A stretch of 64,000 nt of DNA from contig NZ_LR134313.1 of the NCBI RefSeq assembly GCF_900636765.1, positions 2,232,001-2,296,000 on the forward strand, read 5' to 3'. The translations under genes and the position numbers were made by a program. The DNA comes from Neisseria canis (lineage in GTDB: Bacteria; Pseudomonadota; Gammaproteobacteria; Burkholderiales; Neisseriaceae). Positions 1-9,083 of this stretch are shown in pieces (positions within the stretch are counted from its first letter, which is position 1; every line of letters begins with the position of its first letter). The notes under the pieces are model-generated. The model had not been told where the DNA came from. It saw only the letters and a program-made list of their open reading frames with translations, and ran no database searches.

Positions 1-265
1 CGTAAGGAGAAGACAAATCAAAATAAGTGTTTTCAGGAATTTTACCGGTAAAAGGCTGGCTTAAAGCAATATCGCGGCGAAACATCACAGTAGCTGCTTT
101 CACGTCGCCATTTTCGTAATACAATAAAACAGGTTCGCTGTCTTTATTGTGCCCGGCTAAAGCCTTTACATAAGCATTCAAATAGAATGGCTCATAAACA
201 GGTAAGCTTCGGATCGTTTTATCCCATAATTCATTATCCTGAATACAGATTTCAATTAACGTCAT
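1..265 (-). CDS. GNAT/FemAB-like acyltransferase, N-terminal part only
   Basis: Reading leftward from the ATG at 263-265, an open frame runs off the window edge. It begins MTLIEICIQDNELWDKTI and continues with a segment like YEPFYLNAYVKAL and then PVLLYYENGD. This pattern of an aromatic-rich helix followed by a hydrophobic strand is what I associate with the N-terminus of FemAB-like/GNAT proteins that transfer acyl or aminoacyl groups in cell-envelope assembly. An AAGGAC ribosome binding site lies about 7 bases upstream of the ATG. The catalytic half lies outside the window, so the family call is tentative. Confidence 0.5.
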   Translation of the reverse strand, partial: MTLIEICIQDNELWDKTIRSLPVYEPFYLNAYVKALAGHNKDSEPVLLYYENGDVKAATVMFRRDIALSQPFTGKIPENTYFDLSSPY

Positions 266-750
266 GCGTCCGTCCTTTTGTTGAATCCATGAATTTCAAT
301 AGTTATTTTTATATGTTATTTGAAATAAGCAAAATCAAAACCGGCCTTACAGCAACCGATATCCAGCCTGATTTACTCTAGCCAGCCATCCGACTTGGGT
401 TGCTTTTAAAATCAAACCAGGCCTTTCATTTACACAGTCTTTACTAATATTTCTTTTTTTCACAGTATATCAACAAAACTATTTTTCCATTGATTTATAA
501 GAAAAACGGTCTTTTTTTTAGGAAACTCGGTTGTTTTTGTCTATTTTCAACTATCTCTTAAGTTATAAATAAAAACCCTTATCAAAAACATGCAGACAAA
601 ATACAGAGGGCTTGGTTCATTTTTATCACAAATATCCCATAAAATTGCCAGGTAAATTTAAGCGGCTTTAAATATTCCCGCTGCTTGAAAGGCGCTATAA
701 AAAGCCGGATAATTCCAAGCCTATTGCAACCACAACATAAGGATCAAAAC
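266..750. other. AT-rich intergenic region upstream of tkt
   Basis: This stretch separates two divergent genes. It is clearly AT-richer than the flanking genes and has several poly-T and poly-A runs around 450-600, as expected for a promoter region. I see no convincing gene, RNA or inverted repeat; the short rightward frame at 187-381 overlaps the acetyltransferase-like gene and has no recognisable product. The tkt ribosome binding site (AAGGA) lies at 739-743. Confidence 0.5.
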
Positions 751-2742
751 ATGGCATCCCCTTTAGCAAACGCCATCCGCTTTTTATCAATAGATGCAGT
801 GCAAAAAGCCAACTCCGGCCACCCCGGTGCGCCGATGGGCATGGCGGAAATGGCTGAAGTGTTGTGGACAAAATTTTTAAACCACAATCCCTCCAACCCC
901 AAATTCTACAACCGCGACCGTTTCGTCCTTTCCAACGGCCACGCATCGATGATTCTTTACAGCCTGCTGCACCTTACCGGCTACAACGTATCCATTGAAG
1001 ACCTGAAAAACTTCCGCCAACTGCACAGCAAAACCCCCGGCCACCCCGAATACGGCTACACCGACGGCGTGGAAACCACCACCGGCCCGTTGGGACAAGG
1101 CATTGCCAACGCAGTGGGCATGGCGTTGGCCGAAAAAATCCTCGCCGCCGAATTCAATAAAGACGGCCTCGATATCGTCGACCACCACACTTATGTGTTC
1201 TTGGGCGACGGCTGCCTGATGGAAGGCGTGTCGCACGAAGCCTGCTCGCTGGCCGGCACTTTGGGCTTGGGCAAACTGATTGTGCTCTACGACGACAACA
1301 ATATCTCCATCGACGGCAAAGTCGACGGCTGGTTTACCGAAAACATTCCGCAACGCTTTGAAAGCTACGGCTGGCATGTGGTGCCGAACGTAAACGGACA
1401 CGATACCGCCGCCATTCAGACGGCCATCGAAGTGGCCAAAGCCGAAACCGGCAAACCTTCCATCATCTGCTGTAAAACCTTAATCGGCAAAGGCGCGGCC
1501 ACCAAAGAAGGCAGCCACAAAACCCACGGCGCACCGTTGGGAGCCGAAGAAATCGAAGCCACCCGCAAACATTTGGGCTGGAACCACGGCCCGTTTGAAA
1601 TCCCGCAAGACGTTTACGCCGCGTGGAGTGCCAAAGAAAAAGGCGCGAAACTCGAAGCCGAATGGAACGAAAAATTCGCCCGTTATCAAGAAAAATTCCC
1701 CGCCGAAGCCGCCGAGTTCGTGCGCCGCATGAACGGCACTCTGCCGGAAAACTTCGATGCCTATGTTCAGACGGCCTTAAAAGAAGTGTGCGACAAAGCC
1801 GAAAAAATCGCCACCCGCAAAGCCAGCCAAAACAGCATTGAAATCCTTGCCAAAGTCTTGCCCGAATTTGTAGGCGGTTCCGCCGACCTTACCCCGTCGA
1901 ACCTCACCGATTGGTCGGCAAGCAAAGCCGTAACTGCCGAAAACGGGGGCAACTATATCCACTACGGCGTGCGCGAATTCGGCATGGCCGCCGTCATGAA
2001 CGGCATGACCCTGCACGGCGGCGTGAAACCCTTCGGCGCAACCTTCCTGATGTTCAGCGAATACGCCCGCAACGCCCTGCGCATGGCCTCGCTGATGAAA
2101 ATCAACCCGATCTTCGTGTTCACCCACGACTCCATCGGCCTCGGCGAAGACGGCCCCACCCACCAACCCGTCGAGCAAACCGCCACCCTGCGCCTGATTC
2201 CCAACATGGCCGTATGGCGGCCGTGCGACACAGCCGAATCACTGGTGGCATGGGCAGAAGCCGCCAAAGCGGCTGACCATCCGAGCTGCCTGATTTTCAG
2301 CCGCCAAAACCTGCCGTTTATCCCGCGCAACCAAGCCCAGTTGGACGACATCAAACGCGGCGGCTATGTCATCAGCGAAGCCGAAAACGGCCAAGCCCAA
2401 GCCGTGGTAATTGCCACCGGTTCCGAAGTCGAGTTGGCTCTGAACGCACAAAAAGCATTGGCCGAGCAAGGCATTGCCGTAAACGTCGTTTCCATGCCTT
2501 CCACCAATCTGTTCGATCAACAAGACGATGCTTATAAAAATACCGTTCTACCTCCGCATCTGCCCAAAGTAGCCGTTGAAGCCGGCGTAACCGATGGCTG
2601 GTATAAATATGTAGGCACGAAGGGTAAAGTTGTCGGTTTAAACCGCTTCGGCGAATCTGCTCCGGCAGAAGAGCTGTTTAAAGAATTCGGCTTTACCGTA
2701 GAGAATGTTGTTGCAGCCGTGAAAGCGGTTTTAGCTAATTAA
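751..2742 (+). CDS. tkt: Transketolase
   Basis: Transketolase moves two-carbon units between sugar phosphates in the non-oxidative pentose phosphate pathway, using thiamine diphosphate and a divalent cation in the cytosol. The 663-residue protein has the family's usual length. Visible signatures are the N-terminal [12 protein letters not shown], the cofactor-binding GDGCLMEG segment followed by a DDNNISIDG loop, and the pyrimidine-domain motif [16 protein letters not shown]. An in-frame ATG exists 66 bases upstream, but the ATG at 751 is preceded by AAGGA at good spacing and gives the conserved N-terminus [11 protein letters not shown]. The gene stands alone and ends in a DUS-pair hairpin. 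Confidence 0.97.
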   Translation: MASPLANAIRFLSIDAVQKANSGHPGAPMGMAEMAEVLWTKFLNHNPSNPKFYNRDRFVLSNGHASMILYSLLHLTGYNVSIEDLKNFRQLHSKTPGHPEYGYTDGVETTTGPLGQGIANAVGMALAEKILAAEFNKDGLDIVDHHTYVFLGDGCLMEGVSHEACSLAGTLGLGKLIVLYDDNNISIDGKVDGWFTENIPQRFESYGWHVVPNVNGHDTAAIQTAIEVAKAETGKPSIICCKTLIGKGAATKEGSHKTHGAPLGAEEIEATRKHLGWNHGPFEIPQDVYAAWSAKEKGAKLEAEWNEKFARYQEKFPAEAAEFVRRMNGTLPENFDAYVQTALKEVCDKAEKIATRKASQNSIEILAKVLPEFVGGSADLTPSNLTDWSASKAVTAENGGNYIHYGVREFGMAAVMNGMTLHGGVKPFGATFLMFSEYARNALRMASLMKINPIFVFTHDSIGLGEDGPTHQPVEQTATLRLIPNMAVWRPCDTAESLVAWAEAAKAADHPSCLIFSRQNLPFIPRNQAQLDDIKRGGYVISEAENGQAQAVVIATGSEVELALNAQKALAEQGIAVNVVSMPSTNLFDQQDDAYKNTVLPPHLPKVAVEAGVTDGWYKYVGTKGKVVGLNRFGESAPAEELFKEFGFTVENVVAAVKAVLAN

Positions 2743-2757
2743 AATATTGTTTTTAAA

Positions 2758-2791
2758 ATGCCTGTCTGAAGTTTCAGACAGGCATTTTTTT
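2758..2791 (+). terminator. DUS-pair terminator after tkt
   Basis: ATGCCTGTCTGAA and its reverse complement face each other with a 2-4-base loop and are followed by a run of seven T. This is an intrinsic terminator built from two DNA uptake sequences, the usual neisserial arrangement. Confidence 0.85.
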
Positions 2792-2921
2792 GCTTCAAAC
2801 AAATAAACATCCGCCCGAAAAAGCCAAATATTACGCAAACATTTCTTGACATTTATTTGTTAACAAAACATTATACCAACTTAACACAAAGCTTATTTTG
2901 CAATTCCTCATGGTGAAAAAC

Positions 2922-4955
2922 ATGTCAACAATACATCAAGACCCTTATGCAGGCTACCGCGAACTGACTTTGCGCGGCATGGTTCTGGGTGCGCTGATTA
3001 CTATAATTTTCACGGCATCCAACGTGTATTTAGGCTTGAAAGTCGGGCTTACTTTTGCCTCTTCCATTCCTGCCGCCGTCATTTCCATGGCCATTCTTAA
3101 ATTTGCCAAAGGCAGCAATATTCTTGAAAACAATATGGTGCAGACGCAGGCTTCGGCTGCCGGTACGCTATCCACCATTATTTTCGTGTTGCCCGGCTTG
3201 CTGATGGCCGGATATTGGAACGGTTTTCCTTTCTGGCAAACCACCTTGCTGTGTATGGCCGGCGGTATTTTGGGCGTGATTTTTACCATTCCCCTGCGCT
3301 ATGCGATGGTCGTAAAAAGCGATCTGCCTTACCCCGAAGGCGTTGCGGCGGCTGAAATTTTAAAAGTCGGCAGCGGTGAGCATAACGAAACGGAAGAAAA
3401 GCAAACCGGCGGCAGCGGCATTAAAGAAATTGCGGCTGGCGGCATTTTGGCAGGTGTGTTGAGCTTTTTAACCGGCGGTTTGCGCGTGGTTGCCGATAGC
3501 GCGAGCTATTGGTTTAAAGCAGGCGCTGCGATTTTTCAATTGCCCATGGGTTTTTCTCTGGCTCTGCTTGGCGCAGGCTACTTGGTCGGCTTAACCGGCG
3601 GCATCGCCATTTTGCTCGGTATTTTGATTGCGTGGGGCGGCGCCGTTCCTTATTTTTCCGCAACGCTTCCGCAGCCGGCCGATATGGATATGGCAGCTTA
3701 CGGTATGCAGCTTTGGAAAGAAAAAGTGCGCTTTATCGGCGCAGGCACCATCGGCATTGCCGCCATTTGGACTTTGATTACTCTGCTGAAACCGATGATG
3801 GAGGGCATGAGGCTTTCATTTAAAGCCATTCGCGGCGGAGCAGAAGTATCCACCGAGCGCGTGGAGCAAGATTTATCCCCCAAAGCCATGATTTTATGGG
3901 CGCTGGGCATGATGGTAACGCTGGGCTTTTGCTTCTACCACTTTATTGAAGCCGCTCAAATGCCCGCAGGCATTGCGTGGACTTTGGTTGCGGTATGTAC
4001 GCTTTTGGCTTTCGTAATCGGCTTTCTGGTTGCGGCTGCCTGCGGTTATATGGCCGGCTTGGTCGGCTCTTCATCCAGCCCGATTTCGGGCATCGGCATC
4101 ATCTCGATTCTCACGATTTCGTTGGTTTTACTGCTGGTTGGTGAATCGGCCAACTTGTTTGCCGACGAAGGCAACCGCCAATTCCTGCTGGCATTAACGC
4201 TGTTTTGCGGCTCTGCGGTTATTTCCATCGCCTCGATTTCCAACGATAACCTGCAAGACTTGAAAACGGGTTACTTGGTTAAAGCCACTCCGCGCTTGCA
4301 GCAAATTGCGCTGATTATCGGCTGTATCGTCGGCTCTATCGTGATTTCTCCTGTGTTGGAGCTTTTGTATCAGGCTTACGGCTTTACCGGTGCCATGCCC
4401 CGCCCGAATATGGACGCATCGCAAGCTTTGGCTGCACCTCAGGCCACTTTGATGACCACCATTGCCCAAGGTATTTTCGCGCATAATCTGCAATGGGATT
4501 ATATTTTCTTCGGCGTGGGCATCGGCGTAGCCTTAATTATTGTGGATTTGGTGTTGAAGAAAAGCTCTTCCGCCAAACTCAGCCTGCCGGTTTTGGCTGT
4601 GGGCATGGGCATTTATTTACCGCCTTCGGTTAACATGCCCATCGTATTCGGCGCGTTTTTGGCTGCGTGGATTAAATACCGCATCCGTATCCGCCACAAC
4701 GGCAACTCCGAGCTGCGCTTAAAAAATGCCGACCGCATCGGTACATTGTTTGCTGCCGGTTTGATTGTGGGCGAAAGCCTGATCGGTGTGATTTTAGCGT
4801 TTATCATTGCCGTTTCGGTAACCGGCGGCGGCTCTGAAGCTCCGTTGGCGCTCAATCTGGAAAACTGGGGCGCCGTCGCCTCATGGTTGGGCTTGGCAGC
4901 GTTTATAACCGGTATGGTGATTTTTGCCAAACGTGTGTCCAACGCCGCACGTTAA
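2922..4955 (+). CDS. OPT-family oligopeptide transporter
   Basis: A 677-residue, almost wholly hydrophobic protein of the oligopeptide transporter (OPT) family, expected to carry peptides or metal chelates across the inner membrane. About 14-16 membrane segments can be drawn. The opening YRELTLRGMVLGALIT and the following NVYLGLKVGLTFASSIPA are typical of the family, as are SDLPYPEGVAAAEIL and GLVGSSSSPISGIG. TTG (2898) and ATG (2910) are alternative starts; I prefer 2922 because GGTGA sits 7-8 bases upstream. Single-gene unit between two DUS hairpins. The substrate cannot be told from sequence. Confidence 0.92.
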   Translation: MSTIHQDPYAGYRELTLRGMVLGALITIIFTASNVYLGLKVGLTFASSIPAAVISMAILKFAKGSNILENNMVQTQASAAGTLSTIIFVLPGLLMAGYWNGFPFWQTTLLCMAGGILGVIFTIPLRYAMVVKSDLPYPEGVAAAEILKVGSGEHNETEEKQTGGSGIKEIAAGGILAGVLSFLTGGLRVVADSASYWFKAGAAIFQLPMGFSLALLGAGYLVGLTGGIAILLGILIAWGGAVPYFSATLPQPADMDMAAYGMQLWKEKVRFIGAGTIGIAAIWTLITLLKPMMEGMRLSFKAIRGGAEVSTERVEQDLSPKAMILWALGMMVTLGFCFYHFIEAAQMPAGIAWTLVAVCTLLAFVIGFLVAAACGYMAGLVGSSSSPISGIGIISILTISLVLLLVGESANLFADEGNRQFLLALTLFCGSAVISIASISNDNLQDLKTGYLVKATPRLQQIALIIGCIVGSIVISPVLELLYQAYGFTGAMPRPNMDASQALAAPQATLMTTIAQGIFAHNLQWDYIFFGVGIGVALIIVDLVLKKSSSAKLSLPVLAVGMGIYLPPSVNMPIVFGAFLAAWIKYRIRIRHNGNSELRLKNADRIGTLFAAGLIVGESLIGVILAFIIAVSVTGGGSEAPLALNLENWGAVASWLGLAAFITGMVIFAKRVSNAAR

Positions 4956-4970
4956 GCATTAATCAACACA

Positions 4971-5014
4971 ATGCCTGTCTGAAAACGAGTAACACAAGTT
5001 TTCAGACAGGCATT
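4971..5014 (+). terminator. DUS-pair hairpin after the OPT gene
   Basis: Two inverted DUS copies (ATGCCTGTCTGAAAAC and its partner) enclose a 12-base loop. It lies between convergent genes (the OPT transporter and ubiJ) and can terminate both. Confidence 0.75.
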
Positions 5015-5044
5015 GTGCTTTGCAATGGTTTCAAATAATCAGGT

Positions 5045-5605
5045 TTACCAATCACGCTCCAGCTTATCCAAACGGGCATGCAAACGCGCCACATCATCGC
5101 GCAGACGGTCTACCTCATCCGCCCATTCGTCAAACTCTTCCTTCGTGATAACGGGCGCGCTCTGCTCTTTTGCATAATCCGATGCTTGCCCCATCAAGCT
5201 TTGACCGATTTGTTTTAATGTTGCTCCCAGTTTCTGGGTTCGCATCATGATGCTGCCGGCAGCCGCATCGCCAAATATCCGGCTTAAATCGTCGCTGGCA
5301 TAATAACGCAGGCTGCCTAAAAGCGGCAGCAGGTTGAAGCCCAGCTCGTGATCGCCTTCTATTTTGAAGTCGCCCACTCCCGGCATTTCCCGACGCAGGA
5401 TTTTCTGAATCGCACTTTCATGAAAAGTTAACACGGTGTCGGCAGGTTTATCCGACTGCACCAGAAAACCGTTCTGGTCAAATTGGCCGTGTATGCGCAA
5501 GCCGGCCAGATTCAAATCAAGCACAATGCCGTTATAGCCGGCCAGTTGTGCCTGAGTTTCAGGGTTTTGTTGGATTAGATGGTTAATAATCGGTAAAGCA
5601 AACAT
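5045..5605 (-). CDS. ubiJ: SCP2-domain ubiquinone biosynthesis accessory factor
   Basis: A 186-residue protein with an N-terminal SCP2-like lipid-binding domain (about residues 10-110) and a C-terminal helical tail with heptad spacing (WADEVDRLRDDVARLHARLDKLERDW region), which matches UbiJ. In E. coli UbiJ binds ubiquinone intermediates and works with UbiK in the soluble Ubi complex. The gene is not beside ubiE and ubiB as it often is in gammaproteobacteria; here it follows a dehydrogenase-like gene on the same strand after a 94-base gap holding one DUS. The assignment rests on domain order and length. Confidence 0.75.
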   Translation of the reverse strand: MFALPIINHLIQQNPETQAQLAGYNGIVLDLNLAGLRIHGQFDQNGFLVQSDKPADTVLTFHESAIQKILRREMPGVGDFKIEGDHELGFNLLPLLGSLRYYASDDLSRIFGDAAAGSIMMRTQKLGATLKQIGQSLMGQASDYAKEQSAPVITKEEFDEWADEVDRLRDDVARLHARLDKLERDW

Positions 5606-5699
5606 TGTTTTTTAAATCTTTCAGACAGGCATATCCGACAGGTTGCCGGACACGCCGGTTATTCTCTTGCGATAAAGCTTGCGGTTTTGCCGGGCTTTA

Positions 5700-6461
5700 T
5701 CAATCAATATCGTCAAACAGAGTATGCACGATCTTGCCGCTGCCGTTACCCGTTTCAAACTCGGGAACCGGCAAGCCCAAGCTCTGCGCCTCTGCCGTGT
5801 AAAATTCGCGTTTGGTAGGATGATGCTGCGCCACAATATTGCGGATACGGATGCCGTTCGGGTTTGCAGCCGCATGAAACAAAGCGGATACCGCCGCATC
5901 CTGATGCACCATATTGACCCGCTGGTTTGCATTCGGTATGAGCTTACCTTGTTGCAATATGCGGTTTAAAGGGTGGCGGCTTGCGGAATAAAGCCCGCCC
6001 AAGCGCAGAATATCCACATGTTCAACCCCGCTTTGCAGGAACACATTTTCCGCCGCCGCAACTTTACGCGCGCTTTCTGTTTCAGGTTCAAGCGGGCTTT
6101 GTTCATCGCATTCACGCGCCCTGCTGCCATAAACGCTGGTGCTGCTGGAAAACACCAAATGCTTGATGCCATATTCTTTCGCCAAACCGCACCAGCTTTT
6201 CAGACAGGCATCATAAGCAGCAAAAGGCGTGGGCGGCAGCAAACAAATCCACACCGGTTTATCGGCCCAAGTTTGGTCGAATACCGCCCGGTGTTGCGCG
6301 GTATCGTTGAAGTCGGCGCATTTCAAGCTGACGGGCAGATTGACATCATCGGAAGACAAGCTTCTTTTTACCGCCGCTACCCGACAGCCGCTCAAATACA
6401 GCCTCTCTGCCAGCGACATGCCCAAATAGCCCAAACCTAAAATCCCTGCATCCTGCATCAT
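5700..6461 (-). CDS. Extended short-chain dehydrogenase / NAD(P)-dependent epimerase-like protein
   Basis: A 253-residue protein with a Rossmann start (ILGLGYLGMSLAERL), a short strand-turn segment SSSTSVYGSR that carries the Ser/Tyr part of the active site, and a later RLGGLYSASRHPL segment, all typical of extended SDR proteins such as YeeZ-type epimerases. The canonical YxxxK is not obvious, since the helix after VYGS lacks a clear Tyr-Lys pair, so activity is uncertain. A TTG start would lengthen it to 6479; I chose the ATG at 6461, preceded by GGGA. It overlaps or abuts the end of pheA and is probably co-transcribed with it. A DUS lies in frame at 6199-6210 and encodes ACLK. Confidence 0.72.
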   Translation of the reverse strand: MMQDAGILGLGYLGMSLAERLYLSGCRVAAVKRSLSSDDVNLPVSLKCADFNDTAQHRAVFDQTWADKPVWICLLPPTPFAAYDACLKSWCGLAKEYGIKHLVFSSSTSVYGSRARECDEQSPLEPETESARKVAAAENVFLQSGVEHVDILRLGGLYSASRHPLNRILQQGKLIPNANQRVNMVHQDAAVSALFHAAANPNGIRIRNIVAQHHPTKREFYTAEAQSLGLPVPEFETGNGSGKIVHTLFDDID

Positions 6462-6475
6462 ACGTTTTCCCGCAA

Positions 6476-7552
6476 TCAAATCACGGCCAGCGGGTACGCA
6501 CCCACCACTTTCACAAACACATTACGCTCGCGGAATTTTTGCAACACCGCCTGCACTCGCTCTTCATCCACATGTCCTTCGATGTCGATAAAAAACACGT
6601 ATTCCCACAAACCCGTTTTGCTCGGGCGGCTTTCAAATTTGGTCATCGAAATACCGCCTGCGGTAAACGGCTCAAGCAAAGAGCTGACTGCGCCGGCCTT
6701 ATTCGGCGTAGAAAACACCAGCGAAGTTTTGTCCTGCCCGCTCGGCACGGTTTCTTGATAACCCAACACCAAAAAGCGGGTGGTATTGTTGGGATCGTCT
6801 TCGATATTCGAACCAAGCTTGAGCAGGCCGTAAATTTCAGCCGCGGTTTGGCCGGCAATCGCTGCTGCCGAGTCATCCAAAGCGGCCAAGCGCGCAGCCT
6901 CGCCATTGCTGGATACCGGAATGCGCGCCACCGTATCGGGCAAATGTTTGCCCAACCAAGCTTGGCATTGCGCCAAAGCCTGCGCATGTGCATACACTTT
7001 TTGCAGACCTTCCATGCCTTCACGCTTGCGCAAAAGATTATGATGAATACGCAAAATCACTTCACCGCAAGCTTTTAGCGGACTGGCAACCAACAAATCA
7101 AGAGTACGGCCGACCGAGCCTTCTGTTGAGTTTTCCACCGGTACCACCGCATAATCGGCCTGTTTCGCCTCCACCAAGCGCATACACTCGTCCACCGTAG
7201 CGCAAGCTCGCGTATGCGCCGCGTGGCCGAAATGCTTGATGGCTGCCTGCTGTGTAAACGTGCCTTCGGGGCCGAGATAGGCAATCGTCAACGGCCGCTC
7301 CACCGCCAAGCACTCGCTCATAATTTCGCGGAACAGTCGCGCCACCGATTCGCCGGAAAGCGGCCCGCGGTTCAATTCTTTGATGCGCAATAAAACCTGT
7401 GCTTCCCGCTCGGGGCGGTACACTACGCCCGTGCCTTTCAGCCCGCCGATTGCGCGCGCGTGAACCGCACGCCGGTTTAGCAAATCCAATATTTCTGCAT
7501 CTATCTCATCAATTGCCTGCCGGTGCGGCAGCAGTTTCTCATCGGAAGACAT
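6476..7552 (-). CDS. pheA: Bifunctional chorismate mutase / prephenate dehydratase (P-protein)
   Basis: The enzyme converts chorismate to prephenate and then to phenylpyruvate for phenylalanine synthesis. The 358-residue protein shows the AroQ chorismate mutase helix (IDEIDAEILDLLNRRA), the dehydratase domain start YLGPEGTFTQQAA, the conserved NNTTRFLVL with its catalytic Thr, and a C-terminal ACT domain with the ESRPSK motif that senses phenylalanine. An ATG at 7585 lies in frame but lacks a ribosome site; 7552 follows AAGAAAG and matches the usual family length. It ends at the dehydrogenase-like gene. Confidence 0.95.
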   Translation of the reverse strand: MSSDEKLLPHRQAIDEIDAEILDLLNRRAVHARAIGGLKGTGVVYRPEREAQVLLRIKELNRGPLSGESVARLFREIMSECLAVERPLTIAYLGPEGTFTQQAAIKHFGHAAHTRACATVDECMRLVEAKQADYAVVPVENSTEGSVGRTLDLLVASPLKACGEVILRIHHNLLRKREGMEGLQKVYAHAQALAQCQAWLGKHLPDTVARIPVSSNGEAARLAALDDSAAAIAGQTAAEIYGLLKLGSNIEDDPNNTTRFLVLGYQETVPSGQDKTSLVFSTPNKAGAVSSLLEPFTAGGISMTKFESRPSKTGLWEYVFFIDIEGHVDEERVQAVLQKFRERNVFVKVVGAYPLAVI

Positions 7553-7597
7553 ACAAACTTTCTTATACGGTTTATCGTCAAACATTTTACATGATTA

Positions 7598-7630
7598 ATG
7601 CCTGTCTGAAAGTGTTCAGACAGGCATTTT
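7598..7630. terminator. DUS-pair hairpin between pheA and the Bcr gene
   Basis: Inverted DUS copies (ATGCCTGTCTGAA) with a tiny loop, followed by TTTT on the + strand. Both neighbours run leftward, so it ends the Bcr/CflA transcript. Confidence 0.75.
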
Positions 7631-7631
7631 A

Positions 7632-8849
7632 TCAATCAACGCGCTTTGCCAGCCAAACATCACGCGAATAAAGCCAAAGCAGGCTGATGCCGCATATGCT
7701 GGAAGCCAGCATCATACCGGCCATCACATGCGCGCTACCATCGTGCAACAGCGTGGTCAGCCAACCCATAAACGCAGCAATCAAGGAGCTGGAAGCCATC
7801 AGCAAAGCATTCGCCGTTCCGCCTTCAGCCTTGAAATAGCTCATAAAACAGGTTTGCGTATTGGCGGTAATCAGGCCTTGCGTTCCCACCGAAATCATCG
7901 CCAAGCCAACCAATAAAGCCATAGGCGGCAAGCCGAAGGCAAATACAGAAAATGCCAAACCGATATTGGCGAGTATCTGAACCAAAACGCCCCACTTCAA
8001 AATGTCTTCTGCATTTTTACCCGTTTTCAACTGATAAGCCGTTAAACGGTTAAACGCCGCCATCGTGATAATGTTGCAACCGAACAGCCAAGCATACGCG
8101 TGCGGGCTTACACCGTATAACTTCATATACACAAACGGCGATTCGGTGATAAATGCAAACATCGAAGAAAAACTAAACGCTTGGAAAAACAGAAAACCCA
8201 AAGCGAGTTTGGTGCGCAAAACTTTCCGGTAACGCGCCCACACATCGGCAAAAAACAATCTGTCAAATTTTCCGTTATGCGCCGAATGCGGCAGAAAACG
8301 GTAAACCAGCCCCCAAACCAACGCCGCATAAACCATTAAAAAAGCAAAAATCAGCCGCCAACCGCCCAAAATCTGTAAAACCGAGCCCAGCATAGGCGCA
8401 ACCAACGGCGCCCCCATCATGATGATGCCGATTAAAGCAAACATCTGCCCAGCCTGCCGGCCTTCATAATGGTCACGCACCACCGCTCCCGCCATTACCG
8501 CCGCCATCCCCGCCCCCAGAGCCTGAACGGCACGCAAAAACAACAGCTGCTCCGCCGTTTGCAGCAAGGCCAAGCCCAAACTGGCAACGATATACACGGC
8601 CAATCCGCTCAATGCTACGATTCTTCGGCCTTTAACATCCGAAACAGAACCTCCGGCAAGCTGCCCGAAAGCCACGCCCAGCAAAAAAGTGCTGAGGCTT
8701 TTTTCTATCATATGGATATCTGCATCCAAACTTTCCGAAATCTGCACCAATGCGGGCAGATAACCATCAATGGAAAGCGGCATCAACGCCGTTATCGTGG
8801 CCAGCAGAAAAGCCATTTGTTTATCGGTTAAAGCTCGTTTTCCTTGCAT
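7632..8849 (-). CDS. Bcr/CflA-family MFS drug-resistance transporter
   Basis: A 405-residue major facilitator of the inner membrane with 12 predicted membrane segments. The signature of drug:H+ antiporter family 1 is clear: LMPLSIDGYLPALVQI in segment 1, GGSVSDVKGRRIV in the first cytoplasmic loop, and GAGMAAVMAGAVVRDHY in segment 4-5. Bcr/CflA members export bicyclomycin, chloramphenicol, cysteine or other small molecules; the substrate here is unknown. An ATG at 8876 is possible, but 8849 has AGAG upstream and a usual length. It is divergent from norB. Confidence 0.88.
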   Translation of the reverse strand: MQGKRALTDKQMAFLLATITALMPLSIDGYLPALVQISESLDADIHMIEKSLSTFLLGVAFGQLAGGSVSDVKGRRIVALSGLAVYIVASLGLALLQTAEQLLFLRAVQALGAGMAAVMAGAVVRDHYEGRQAGQMFALIGIIMMGAPLVAPMLGSVLQILGGWRLIFAFLMVYAALVWGLVYRFLPHSAHNGKFDRLFFADVWARYRKVLRTKLALGFLFFQAFSFSSMFAFITESPFVYMKLYGVSPHAYAWLFGCNIITMAAFNRLTAYQLKTGKNAEDILKWGVLVQILANIGLAFSVFAFGLPPMALLVGLAMISVGTQGLITANTQTCFMSYFKAEGGTANALLMASSSLIAAFMGWLTTLLHDGSAHVMAGMMLASSICGISLLWLYSRDVWLAKRVD

Positions 8850-9025
8850 TTTTATCTCTATAAAATGAAACAGCAAACCGCCTTTTAAGGCGGCTTATAC
8901 GACCGAATTATACTTTTTTCCTTTAACGACGCACACCGTTTTTTCTTCCTATTTCATAACAACATATTGCGCCCTTCTAATCCGAAAGAACTATACCGTT
9001 ATCACATCATACAGTAATACAATTC

Positions 9026-9052
9026 TTAACATTCATATTTTATGAATGTTAA
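9026..9052. promoter_or_regulatory. Perfect 12-3-12 palindrome, proposed NsrR operator of norB
   Basis: The arms TTAACATTCATA and TATGAATGTTAA are exact complements around TTT, 31 bases before the norB ATG. NsrR sites are AT-rich near-palindromes with two half sites about one helical turn apart, and an nsrR gene lies 8 kb away. A matching 15-base core recurs upstream of nsrR and the hemerythrin gene. The palindrome is seen directly; binding by NsrR is inferred. Confidence 0.7.
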
Positions 9053-9083
9053 ATAACTTTATACCTTTAAAGAGGACACAACC

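Noticed and set aside
187..381. Rightward 64-codon frame at the left edge
   Set aside because: It overlaps the leftward acetyltransferase-like start region, has no good ribosome site and its product looks like random translation.
877..1401. Leftward 174-codon frame opposite tkt, and similar long antisense frames opposite prfA, pepN, nnrS, fabG and the flavoprotein
   Set aside because: Long antisense frames are common opposite GC-biased genes with strong codon bias. None has a ribosome site or a recognisable product, whereas the sense genes are certain.
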